A stretch of 64,000 bases of DNA, taken from the NCBI GenBank assembly GCA_010094025.1, contig ML991774.1:126821-190820 (forward strand). Reading direction: 5' to 3'. Position numbers and translations under genes: made by a program. Each line of letters starts with the position of its first letter. Positions within the stretch are counted from its first letter, which is position 1. The notes beneath the pieces were generated by a model. That model had not been told where the DNA came from. It saw only the letters and a list, made by a program, of their open reading frames with translations, and did not search any database. Below, piece by piece: positions 32,503-44,077 of this stretch. The stretch comes from Viridothelium virens. Its lineage: Eukaryota; Ascomycota; Dothideomycetes; Trypetheliales; Trypetheliaceae.

Positions 32503-33090
32503 TCATAGCAGAATCCCAAAGACAGTTGCAGCCCCGACCATCATGGTCAAGCTCCATCCGCCGGACCTCAAGCTTCCTACTCCACTATCCTTCTCCGCTG
32601 TCGTAGTTCGCAGGGCGCCGACTTGTCCCGTGATAGTCCCCAGTCCTACCTCTCCACTAGCAGCACTAGGAGCTTGGCTGGGAACGGAGGCAAAGGTTTG
32701 GGTGTAGACGACTTGGACGTATGGGGTAGAACCAGGTGCCACTTCGCTAGGAATCCACTCGGTGGTGACGGGGTTTGGTTGTGTAGCAATCGTAGCCGCA
32801 GCGGCGGGAGCTGCTCCGGGAGTGACAGCCTGGCGAAGTCTAGATAAAGGGGTTGGTTAGTCTTAATGCTTCGGACGCAACGATGGAAGAAGTGGGTCGG
32901 TTAACGGCTGGACGTACTCAAGACTGTGCTCCTCGGCTATTGAGGTAGGTAAAGGAGCTACTTCTGAGCTGCTGATTGAATCGATTGTCTCTTGGGTACT
33001 TGACGCATCCCCGACGTGTCGGCAGGGAGATATAGCAGAGGCAGCCGCGAGCGCAGGGAGTATAAGGACTATTGTTTTTGAGAGACGCAT
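32503..33090 (-). CDS. Secreted GPI-anchored Kre1-like cell-wall protein
   Basis: Two exons, 33090-32918 and 32839-32503, give 169 residues. The N-terminus is a signal peptide (KTIVLILPALAAASA). The mature part is Ser/Thr/Ala-rich. Exon 2 has the block TTEWIPSEVAPGSTPYVQVV followed by YTQTFASVPSQAPSAASGEV and GLGTITGQVG, which I associate with the fungal Kre1 family, involved in beta-1,6-glucan assembly at the wall. The C-terminus ends in a hydrophobic tail (WSLTMMVGAATVFGILL) after a small-residue GSLRSGG region, a likely GPI-attachment signal. The Kre1 assignment rests on the central block alone; the secretion and GPI features are clear. Confidence 0.82.
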
Positions 33091-34835
33091 TGCGGCTTGC
33101 GATTGACAAGATGGGAATCTCTTTAAAAATTATGTTGTAAAGGGCACGAACGAGCCCTCAACTGATGTGCTGGACGTCGCTAGGTGATTGAATGCAACGC
33201 AGATTGACGATTGCGGTCAAAGGAAGGCAATTCTGCACGAAAGCCAAAGCGAATACTTGCGTCCTAATCGGCAATGCTATCCTAAAAAGCACTACTTTGA
33301 CTATGGTTCGGCGCAAGGAAGGACCAGTTCTCGAGTGTGATTGAATTGGGTCGACGAGTCCCTGTTAAAGCCAAAGCTTCTGCAAAGAAGTGGTTGGATA
33401 GAGGAAGATCGAAAGCGACAGACTAAGGTAGGCAAAACAGCAGGAAGAACGAGTGGACGGATTGCAGCAATCCAAGCAGTGCGGTAGGATGGACGAAGTC
33501 CTGCAGGAAAGAATGACGGAGAATGCGAACGGGGAGCGCGAAATCTTGGGAAAGGAGCACCTACAGATGGCAGATGGTAAAGTGGAGCCGTACCGATGCT
33601 GCGATAGTCCATCTGCACGGTGAATGACCTTTCCTCTGCTATGCACGGCCATGGGGCCGGCATAGAAAGCTTTCGGACTGGTCAAGAGGTTATGCTGTAC
33701 ATTGGCACTATCGTCTAGCGAGATGAAGCGAAACACCTTTTCGGCGGTGTCTCCATCTCCAGATTCCCTGCTAGACCTTCCACCTATCGAGGCACAGCAA
33801 GATGGTTGCCCCTGGATGAAGATGGTTGAGAATCTCTAAGAGACCAAAGAGATACTACGGAGTAGAATTTCTGGGATCTGGTCGAGTTTCTAGCCCTATG
33901 AGGTTAGACTAATGGGTATTATCTTCATTACACCGGTATGATTGGCGGGAGTCTCGGGTCCTTTCCGAGACGAACCTTCTCCCGCCGAGATTTGTCGGCC
34001 TGTCCGTATCTTGTCACCGTTGTGTCATACTGACTCTCGCAAGATCTGAAAATGGTATCGTGATCATTCTCGATCAGTATGCGGAGTATCTAGAGTACAT
34101 AGTTGACGCGTCGTGACTAACGCTCACGGACTTCCCGAGTGCGCTTTGCACAAAGTTTACCGGTGACGAGCCAGCTACTGTAGGTGGTAACCGTGGTATG
34201 GCACAGTCAGGGGCGCCACTGAATCAGGCCATTCCAAATGCAGCCATCGAAAAATCTCTTGAGATCCGTGCTCAATGCTTGTTCCAACGATCCTTGCCAG
34301 CATAAAACGAAAGACAATTCCCTTAGATCACCATCTGCAAATATCAGACTTGTCTTGTTCACTATTACCTTCGGCTTTATCTTCAAAACTCATACAGTGT
34401 CCTCTAAAGGATGCAGCTGCGCCCGGTGATGGTGGGCCTTTGGTTGCGAAGCCTTGGGCTGGAGACCATGCGACATCAGGGACTGATAGACCTGGCGGGG
34501 CTAACTTGGCCAACATAGGTATTTATCTTTACAAGTTTGGAGCTCTCAGCAAAGGCAAGAAAAAATCGAGGGCATAGAAAAGGACCTACACAAAGAAAAT
34601 TGATTATAGAGTAGAACAATACCCTATCTCTTCTCGCTATAAGCGGGGAGGGCCCCAGCGAGTTTCTCGAGATTCGAGATTCGAGATTCGAGAGTCAGTG
34701 AACTATGAATTCTGTCGCCTCCTGGTGCGCCATTCCAAGCATACGTACACAGAATACCCCAAGCCGAAACACCAATGTGACCGAAAATGCTTCATTTGAA
34801 GGAATGAGCCCGAGGAGCTGCAATTTACAGCGGAT
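33091..34835. other. Intergenic, about 1.7 kb, one short tandem repeat
   Basis: Lies between the starts/ends of the Kre1-like and GH16 genes, both minus strand. Holds a short heptamer array (separate entry). Open frames here (for example at 33365-33736) lack codon structure or domain resemblance. Nothing else recognised. Confidence 0.5.
34671..34692. repeat. Short heptamer tandem repeat (GATTCGA)3
   Basis: Three perfect head-to-tail copies of GATTCGA plus two further bases, just beyond the 3' end of the GH16 gene. Confidence 0.85.
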
Positions 34836-36120
34836 TCACAGCAACACAATAGTAGCGAAAACAAGCAACAAAGTACTCAGTAAGGCTGATACCGAGGATT
34901 CCACACTTCTCCTCGCTTCTCCCACTAATCCACCGGGATACAGCGTCTGATTGGTTGTTGAATTGGGTTGTTGGGTGAAGAAAAAGGTGCTTCCCGTATT
35001 ATTTCCATTGCTCCCTTCGGGGTTTAGTGCAGGTTGCTGGTCAGGGATAACGCAGATCTGAGATGCTGCTCCGCTGGCACAGGCTTCTGCGTACTGATGA
35101 TTGCGAGTCACATTTGACGTGTTGAAGTAGGCATTGACATAAGAAACCGTCATAACTGCGTCAGACGCTGGTGGCCCACCGGACCACGTCGGATCACCAT
35201 TACTCCAGTGGTTGAGAAACAAAGAACCGGGACTGTCAGGAACCGAGACGTTCATATCAGTAAGCCAGGAGCCATCCGCGTAAAAGGAAACACGGTCTGG
35301 AAGCCAGTCGAAACGATACTCGTGAAAAGCATCGTCCGGCGCAAAGGGTAGCGGCATGACAGTGAAGCCCGGCGTGCCCGCAGCATTGAATCCGGCAGCT
35401 TGGGAAGCTGGGGACTGAATGACCAAGTTGACGGAGTTATTGTTCGGCTGGAATTCTCGGGACAGATACTCGACGTCTATCTCCTGCGTGTTGTTGAAGT
35501 ACTATAGTATAGTATGGCATTAGCTTCGGATATCGTGTCAAGAAGTCGTAGGTGGCACTGACCCAGAAGAATGCTCCACAGGTTCCCGTAATGTTGGACA
35601 TCTTGATTCCGACTCTAATGCTCCCAAACACTATATCCCGTCTCTGTGTTGTGACTTCTCCCATACCTATCACGCCATTTTCAACACCAGCTCTCACCCA
35701 GAGCTGTAGGCCGGGATCGCCGCCATTCGCACCAGGACCGGCCCATTCAGATTTATTCAGGATCGGATTAGCGACAACATTGGCCAATGATGCACTCTTC
35801 CCGAATGGACCGCGCGCAACCGCAGCAGAATCGTTATATGCTTGGGGGATCCATCCGCCATTACTCGTAAGATTCTTCAGGTGAAGAAAGTCAGTCTCGA
35901 AAAGCTCGGTGAATATCGCGTTAGGCGGTGCCGATGTGCTATTCACAGCGTAGCCGCAGGCACAGTCTGCATCAACTGCGTTAAATGTCAGCAATGGCAA
36001 ACGCGTGATGCTGGAATGGAGAGGGACAAATCCCTAGGGTCCCGCGATCCACTCACCAAGGCGCGCAAGGAAAATCGGCACAAGGACTCGTGTGAAGAGA
36101 GTTGACCATTGCGAACGCAT
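34836..36120 (-). CDS. GPI-anchored GH16 cell-wall glucanosyl-hydrolase/transglycosylase (Crh-like)
   Basis: Three exons, 36120-36057, 35975-35563 and 35501-34836, give 380 residues. An N-terminal hydrophobic segment (TLFTRVLVPIFLARL) acts as signal peptide; DADCACGYAVN is the mature start. The GH16 jelly roll follows, with the catalytic EIDVEYL motif (nucleophile and acid/base Glu, ExDxE pattern) near 165. It is completed by FHEYRFDWLPDRVSFYADG and LFLNHWSNGDPTWSGGPP. A C-terminal Asn/Ser/Thr-rich region with sequons and a hydrophobic end (SALLSTLLLVFATIVLL) indicates GPI anchoring. Such proteins cut or rejoin wall beta-glucan and, in Crh relatives, link glucan to chitin; the acceptor here is not determined. 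Intron 2 uses a GTCAGT donor and directly precedes the catalytic exon. Confidence 0.9.
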
Positions 36121-36896
36121 AGTGGAACCGACGTGAAAGTTCTCCTGAAAGAAGTTATGGCATGCCCTTACGTTGAACTAGCACTATTAGCAACTGTTAG
36201 AGATTATGGTAGTTGAAGAGCGCACTCGGATGAAGTTCTACGCGTCCAAGATTCAACTGACGTGACTGCGCCACTCATGGTGTGGTTCAGAATTCCAACC
36301 TGTAACCAAATGTGAGATCGACGTAGGCGCATCTCTATCTACTTCAACGCTATCAGCGAAGTGATAAACAATAAAAGGGTCACCAACTTGCGCGCTTCCA
36401 ACACACAATTGCCCTGCATCGACGAAGTATGCGATACCTGAGGAAGGTGTACGTGGTGCTCGCTCACATGGAAAGTGGCGGTTTTGTGTTGCATCGGTTG
36501 CCCACAGCTCCAACGATCCGAAGTGAGTGAGTACGGGCAAACAACAATAATTGCAATTACCAAGAAGGATCAAGATTATCGCAAGTTTCATTATCTCATG
36601 AGATCGCGCTAAGATGGGATGACAGGTTAGATCCTCAGCACCTAGCACAAAGAGAAATAGGCTTGCAAAAGTTGGTAACATAAATGACTGCGCCAGACGC
36701 TGAACTTGAAGCTCGCCCTGTCATAATGCCTACCAGGTCCTTCACCAAAATCGCCGAAAGATTCTCACTAGGCAAGATGTCCATACAAATGCAACTCACT
36801 AAAAAAAACCCCGTGCTCTTATGGAAATGGCCTCCAGACGCCAAAAGTTACAAGAGGGGGTTTAGTAACAGGCGCTCAAAGTTTCGTGGGTATCGT
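36121..36896. other. Intergenic, GH16 promoter
   Basis: About 780 bp between the RasGEF stop and the GH16 start. It carries a minus-strand open frame (36253-36681) that I do not accept as a gene. Otherwise nothing recognised. Confidence 0.5.
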
Positions 36897-39800
36897 TCAA
36901 AGGAAGCCGGATTCAGACAATAGTCTTGCCATCATCAGCATTGCTAAGTTGATCGTTAACTGTTTTTCTCCATGAAACTTACCGAGCAATCTTCTCATCT
37001 TCTCGCTCTCTCGGTTCAACGGCAAGACTCCTCTCATACATCTCATGCACGTCGCCTGCGGATTGCATGTTTGTGATGATGTAATCTTGCAGTTCCGGTA
37101 GTGGTGCCAATTGATACGGCACATTCTGATAGTCTTGGATTTCGCGAATCACTTCAGCAGTCTTTGCTCGTTTGGCGAAATTAATGAGGTTTGTCTTTTT
37201 AATGACGGATGGAATGCCATCCTCAATAAACGTCAGATCCGTGAGGTAAACACCTATGCACGAATCAGTAACATCCTTAACGATATAGATGGAGAAGCTT
37301 ACCAAAAAAGGGTATGCACGGTGTGCCGGCCTTGTGTAAGGTCTCTCGATAGTCTGCAAAGTTCTTTGTGCTTGCCATGAGTTTCCGTAGACTCTCAAGG
37401 ACAGTGCTTGTCTTTTGATTGACTTGATTCCAGGTCCTATTTAGACGATGGATCGGCGCTGTCCCCAGAGCAGAGATGATAGAGGTGAGCGTGGAGAAGT
37501 TGTTCAACGTCCGACATTTCTGTCCTTGTTAGGTTGATGGAAAAGAACGCATGAAAGTAAAGAGCTTACGTCGGCAACCGCAACAAAATGTTTGATTACC
37601 ACCACCCGTCGTTTGACGTCTGACTGGGTCAAAATCATTTGAGCCACCCAATTTGTTAGTTGATTCGACTGTAGAATCAAAGCTTTGAGGTTCACTGCTG
37701 GGTCAGGTTCGTCCTTTGCGAGTTTCTTCTGCCAAGTCTTGTTCAAACATTCTGTCGGTTTGATCTTGCCGTAAAGATTCGATTCAATGATCGTCAGTTG
37801 GCGGGCAAATTCGACAGGGTCGATATCGAGGAACTTCATCTTCTTCCTGTTCTTAGGCAAGATCGGCTGTGGTGCCTGTGCCGGATTGACCGTTGGTACC
37901 ATTCGTTTATGTGGTACATCCTGTCCACGCAGCCGCTGTTCGATAGTTGCGAGTAGCGGACTTGCCCCCGGTGTACTGGTCCCCGCGACGATGTCTTTTG
38001 CAAAAGCTTGCACGCGCAGCATAAGCTCCTGACTGGTTTCGTCGTTACCTTCCATCCAGTAGCTGTCAAACCAACTCTTCAGGATATTGACAACACGAAA
38101 TCGTATAGGCTTTTGTTTCTTGTCCACCCAGGTACGATAATCATCATTGGCAATACCAGGTGGAGGTTGAATACTCCATCTCTTTACAAGCATCTCGAAA
38201 AACTCCGAAGCTGTTGTGAATGAACGATATGTGAGCAGAAAAGTATTGTTAAATGAGGGATCCAGACGATCATGCCTAGTGAGTTGCTCCACCAAACCAG
38301 TCAATGTTCCGCCACGGAGCTGGGGAGGGTTGGTCTTCATGTCGTATGCGATCTCGCCTTCGTGCTCTAATTTCAGATAGGATGGCTGCTCTTCTACTTC
38401 TCGAACTGGCATAATTGGACCGGGGACCTCCCCGAAGAACCTCTCAACCTTGGAGACATCACCATTTCGGTAATTCTCGGGCGGCTCTACACCTTCTGAG
38501 AAGGACTGAGATTGACCGATCTCCGACAAAAGCGGACGTTGGATCTTGGCCATGTTTTTCGCGTGTGCATCATATGTTGCGCCGCCGTCAGTATTCCGAT
38601 TCTCATCCCTCGTAATAGTGGTACTTTGGCGCTGTGGAATCATATCAGACAGTTTTTTGGCAGTTGAAACAAGCTGCCCAGTGACGGTATCCAGATCTTT
38701 ACCAACAGCCCTAACAGTATTCATTCGATCTTCCAGAGATTCGCCGCGTATCTCAGCCCATTCATCGCTCAACGGACTTGCAACAGCCTGACAGGCTATG
38801 ACGAGTTCAGATATGAGATCGTAGATCTTTTGTTTCTGAAAATTGAAATCAATCACAGTGGTCTGCTGCTGACACGATCGCAGAGATGCAAGATTCATAG
38901 ATTCGACAGTTGAGATCCAAGGACGGTAGAATTCAAGAACTTTTCCGCCAGCTTTACAGATGTTGTCCGACAAGATCTGATGGCGGTGAGCATTGACAAT
39001 CTTATCTCGGAGCACCAACTGTTCATCGAGCCGCCGTATGCTTGATGAGATCATCCTTCTCAACTCTTCCAGTCTATCGAGAAGCCTGGAGTCAAGGTCT
39101 GAAGTGGGCTCGCTGGATCCATCGTATTCGTCTTGTTCAATGAAAGATGAAGTCATGGACTCACTCGAGGAGAGGCCATTGCTCTGCCAGCTTCCACCGG
39201 TATAACTGCCAGCGACAAATCCAGGTGTGAGTCGAGGAATCTCCTCGCCGCGTTGCTGCCTTGCAACTTCGACATAGCCGTAGACGCCATTCAGAACACC
39301 ATCAGCCTCCTGAAGGCATTTCGAGTACGAATCGGGCGCGGGCCAGTCTGCTGAGGCGATGTGGGAAGAAAGAACAAGTTTCGAAAATCGTGACATCATT
39401 TCTCGAAAATGAGGGTAAAGGGCCTTATTGGTCGATATAATTGAGGGGTTACCGGAATGATTATCTGTTGTGCCAGAGCCGGCAGCAAGGAGCAAACGCA
39501 GATGATCTGAAATGTCTTCAGCCCTTCTGACGAATTCAGAGCGATCGCCATTATTGATTGCCTGGCGATAGCGCTCCACAGATCGCCTCATATCCTCCAC
39601 CATACGATTCCAGGTCAAGGGCACGGTATGGATTTCGTCGTAGAACTTCCGGGGAATGTACGCATTTACTGGAGTTCCAAGCGACCCAGTTGTAAAAGAT
39701 GTCATGGTTGTCCCGTTCAGAGGCATTGACTGTTGTGCTACAGAGAAGCTTGTTTCATTCAATTCGGCTCTCGACCTTGTTAATGGAGAAGCAGCGCTCA

Positions 39801-40663
39801 TCGAGTCCATCGAGGTGGCAGGAGAGACTCCATCAGAGAGGTATGAGCGGCGTTTATAACCCTACAGAAAGTTCAATCAACATTGCGCTCGCAAAAATAG
39901 ATGTGATACTTACCTTCGAGAAAGGTTTACCTTCCGCCTCGGAAGCCGACATATCGTAATCCGTCTCTTCATCGCGTTCATAACCCCCAGCCATCCGTTC
40001 TAGCGGTGGCCTGGTATGTTCTGGAATTTGGACATTGGTGCGATCTCGTGGTCCAGTCTCATTCAGCGACGTCGGGTTCTCGAGTGGGAGTTCCATCGTG
40101 CTGACACCAGTAAGTGTATTGAAGTAAAATAATCGACCATCCGGAGTGGCCTGAGGTATCCAATAAGCCGCCTCTTCCTGATCATTCCCACTTGTACCTT
40201 CAAGAGACGTAAAGCTTGTATCTCTTGAGATTCCATTTAGTCCTGTATCAGTGTAGTCTTGGTCGGTGTATTCGTCCTGTTCTTCCCCGTTTATATCTTG
40301 ACCGGCCTGCTCCTCGACGCCATTTTCTGTTGGACCAGAGATAACTTGGCAGTAATTACTTGGAAACCAGCCTCGAATACCACGGATGACCCCATCCCAC
40401 CATCCCGATTCAAGTTGAGTTATGACCTGGATGACATCGCCTCGCTGAAAGCTCAGGCTGGTGTGATCATCGGTTTCGTAATCATACAAAGCGCGTACAA
40501 ACAATGCACCGGGAGGGGAAACAGTACCCGAATATCCATTCATGACGGATCTTTGCAAGGATGGGGCTCGAGGAGGAAGAGGTGATCGAAAGTCGATGTA
40601 GAGTAGTATGAAAGCCCTTGCAGACTCCTCCCGCGACGCAGACCGTCTGGGAAGCAAAGTCAT
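36897..40663 (-). CDS. CDC25: Cdc25-type Ras guanine-nucleotide exchange factor (SH3-WW-RasGEF_N-RasGEF)
   Basis: Five exons, 40663-39914, 39861-37570, 37519-37303, 37253-36983 and 36924-36897, give 1185 residues (1145 if the ATG at 40543 is used, which starts MNGYSGTVSPP just before the SH3). The SH3 domain holds ALYDYETDDHTSLSFQRGD and GIRGWFPSNYC. A WW-like segment follows (YWIPQATPDGRLFYFNTLTG). A long helical middle comes next, then RasGEF_N (GGTLTGLVEQLTRHDRLDP) and the catalytic RasGEF domain with VADKCRTLNNFSTLTSIISA and VYLTDLTFIEDGIPS. It loads Ras with GTP upstream of adenylate cyclase/PKA in fungi. The last 28-base exon restores the RLLSESGFL tail; otherwise the donor GTAAGT itself makes a stop. 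Start choice is uncertain. Confidence 0.93.
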
Positions 40664-43600
40664 CCAGTGAAGCTAGGGAGGTCCACGAACATACGCGATG
40701 ATAGCTGCGAAGAGTTGTCCAGCATGGATGCTCAATTGGAAGGTCGAAATTTGTTGCATATGATTGCCGCTGTCGAAAGGTCTGCCTAGGCAGGCAGGTA
40801 AGTATAATCCATGTGGATCCCGCCTTGTCTTTTCACGTGACCTGATGCGGTCGATCCAGGTGTTGGAGTCCCCCACCTAACATAGAAGCGCAATCGATGG
40901 GTGTCCGCCTATCATGGGATGCTCAGCTCACGGGAAGGCTCAGCTGATTGCTTGCCCCGCAGAATAGCCCTCAATTCTGGAATGCGTTTTTCTCTCTGCC
41001 CTGATCTCACTCTGGCGGTCGCAATCTATGAGGATCTAGAATGGCGGATGCAGTGTGAATTTGGCCACCCTTTTGCCCTCCCAATCACCTTCGCGGACCC
41101 GCAAATTCTCTATGATCCTTGTCGATCCTCAGACCGAACGATCTCGGAAGCACGCGAAAAGCACAACGCATGATTCCAGCAATCAATCGTGCATGAGGCG
41201 AGGACGTGGAGAGCTTGCGAGAGCCGAACACCATACTGTAGGCCAGCATCATTCTCACCATTCTGATACCTGGAAGAGTTCCATCAGTTCCGTACCGACC
41301 TTTCGGCTTTAGACAAACAGCGTCGGAGATCATGTGGACGATCTCATCACCAGGGGCAATGCCATTTGGCGGGGAGCAATACAGGGTGACAACAATACCC
41401 CACTGACCCCTCGTAGTTATTTTGAAGCGTCCTGGCATGCCAGGTAGCTCTCCCTCGATCTTGCATGCAACACTCAACGTAGATCAACGTTGGCGAGGCT
41501 TCTGTAACTCGTTATGCGAGGTTTGCACTACATCCTACTGTCACTAATCGTTCTAGTATCAACTATGCTGCTCTTTATCACAGTTATCATGTGCCACAAA
41601 TATCATGAAATAATAATCGTGCGCATAGCCTGTCTCGGAGCCGTGCACTTGATGTGATACTGATCCAATAGATACTTCCTCCACAACATAGCAGGTCTTT
41701 CCGAAATTTGATGACGATTCATGCTGGGATCAGAAATGTCTCTATGACCTTCGGGAGAAGGGTTCGAAGTCGAGGGAATGGTTTTAGGTGGAGCGGAGCA
41801 AGTCGATACAGGGAAAGCTCAATGTTCGGGGACTTCCAAAAGTAGTAGGAAATCCACTGGCTGAGACCAAGACCGGAATACACCATATTCTGACCCCTTA
41901 AGAGCCGAGAGGCCATGTGGCCAACGTTGCGATCGAGTCATGCTAGTGTATGCATCTAACGCTTCGCGTGGAAGTGGAATGTTCTTCAAGCTATGGCGGT
42001 AGCTTCAAACGAGCAAAGACGCTGACAAGCATTACACTACCGACAGCAAGGTTCGCGACCCGAAATCCAAATCGCTGGAAGGTGCTATCAAGGAATCTGG
42101 TGGTGTATTGGAAAGAGAAACTAAGTTAAACCTGTGGTTAGCCATGTTGATAGCGTATGGTCGTCTTAACAAGAGGATTGGGAGCAGCTCGGAGTAGCTC
42201 AGAAAGAGACCACATAATTCCCTTTCATGTGGCACCGAGACTGCCGAATCATGCCTGATGTCGATGCCCAAGATGCATTTTTTCTTTTTCGTTGAAGTTT
42301 ATCAAGTTTAAAGTGGTTCTAACCCTCGCCAAACCATCCAGAATCCGAACAGGAACAAACCAAATTTGATACACAACGAATACCAGGCGCTTGGAATATG
42401 AATTGAAATTCTGCATCGAAGATGAGTCAATGGATTGATGGAGTCCAACCTTGGCACGAGCCAAGACCGAAATTAACCCACTGTTTGGCGTGTGATGTGT
42501 GCTAAATCAACGGTTGGCTGCTGAGGTAGTAAGACTACCTAGTCATAGATCTCTCCATGAAACATGAAGACATTCAGGCATGGCGAGCCTGCCGCACCGC
42601 AAAGAAGCAACTGAACCGCTATCGTCTTCCAACGAAAAGCTATCTTAGAGAATACAGAGCTCAACGGGTTGAAAGGCTAAAATGAGCCATAAGTAACGAG
42701 GCCATAATCTCCCAGCCATCTCTGCGGCAAATAGACATCGGCAAGAAGTGGGCACCGAGGCACGGGGAAGAGCGATTAGCTCCCGGCTCGACTAGGATCC
42801 CTTGCTGGTGAATGTCAGGAACAAGCCGGTCAAGGCGACGATCCGTCCCAGTTGTTTGTGATTGATCTTCCAGGAGGCGTTGCTGCGTGGCCTTAAAAAT
42901 TGACGACGATTATTATGTCACTGCTCAACCGACTTTTGACGCATTCTATGACGGTTTCAGCTCAGATAGGGGCTCATGGTGGCGCTGGAGAACGTGGGAG
43001 TTTCTGGAGCACTGAATTCCCCCACCATCAAAACAGGAATCCTGAACGTTTCAAAGCTTGTAATATACTTTTGCCCCCATCCAGGCACTCTGTACGGTAG
43101 AGAGTTGGATAAGTAAGCGCCAACCATTACTGGTGATACTTCTTTTTTGTGTGCGGCATGGCTGTGCTTGTTGTGTACAGCTTCATGCATGATGATTCTC
43201 GTAAGCTATGCAGACTGTCCAGGCTGAAGAACTACTGCTCTGGTGCATGTAGCGGTGACAGTGGATTATGGTCGTCCCCCGACGATAACAATAAAGGTTG
43301 AAAAAGTCAAGTCGGTCAAGACCATGCCATGCCACGTTCCGGCACGCCGCCACTCCCACACGGATCTGGTCCAAGCCCCGGGAGTGCGCCAAAAAGTTTT
43401 CACAAGAGAAAATAACTATTGCCGCTGCGCAACATTGATTTCCACGTCACGCCGGCCTTTGCTTTTCCGGCCGTGCGGCGGGCGATGGGCTTGTGTTCCC
43501 CAGACAGGATGTAGAACGCAGGAACGGCGCGGTGGAGAGATCGAATGAGTGACGGCGAGAGGGCCGGATGGGCGACACGAGATGCAGGTAGACGTAAGAT

Positions 43601-44077
43601 GAGATGAGGAAGGGCGGACGCGACAGGGCTGGCGTGGTGAGGCTGGAGCGTGGGCGTAGTGGCATGCACCGTGGTAATTTTGGGTTTTGTTACGGCGCGG
43701 CTTGAAGCGGTTAGATTGCTACTGTCTCCTTTAGGAGGGGCCTCCCCTCTTTTCCCATTTCCCAGAATCAGGTCTGTATACGGATCACCAAGCCCTCATC
43801 CGGCCTCATCCATCCTATCATTCTGCCATCTCGAGCATTCTTGCATGGTACCAGCGTCCCCGTATCTCTTCTGCTGTCCGTCCCATCCACCCGTACCCGT
43901 CTGTCCCGTCGCCTCCGTCGCATCGGTCAATGAGAATACATCGGAATGCAACACACTCGACATCTCGCCAACATCACCGTCGCGATTTAACACCCACGCC
44001 CCTCGGCCGGCACGGTGAGAACCGGTGGCCTTCGTCAGCGACGTGAAGGTCTCGACTCCTTGTTGCCTGCCTCAGCC
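40664..44077. other. Gene-poor region of 3.4 kb, divergent promoters at both ends
   Basis: The largest gap in the window, between the RasGEF and the C2H2 regulator, which point away from each other. I find no open frame with domain or coding character, no tRNA and no clear repeat. The last about 400 bp next to the C2H2 gene are CT-rich and look like a promoter and leader. The frame at 41085-41477 (minus) was considered and rejected. Confidence 0.5.

Noticed and set aside
36253-36681. Minus-strand open frame of 142 codons, with a signal-peptide-like MKLAIILILLG start at codon 31
   Set aside because: It lies in the GH16 promoter, has few cysteines, no recognisable motif and no supporting splice pattern. 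A small secreted protein is possible but not supported.
41085-41477. Minus-strand open frame of 130 codons in the gene-poor region
   Set aside because: No domain, composition not protein-like, overlapping frames on the other strand of similar length.
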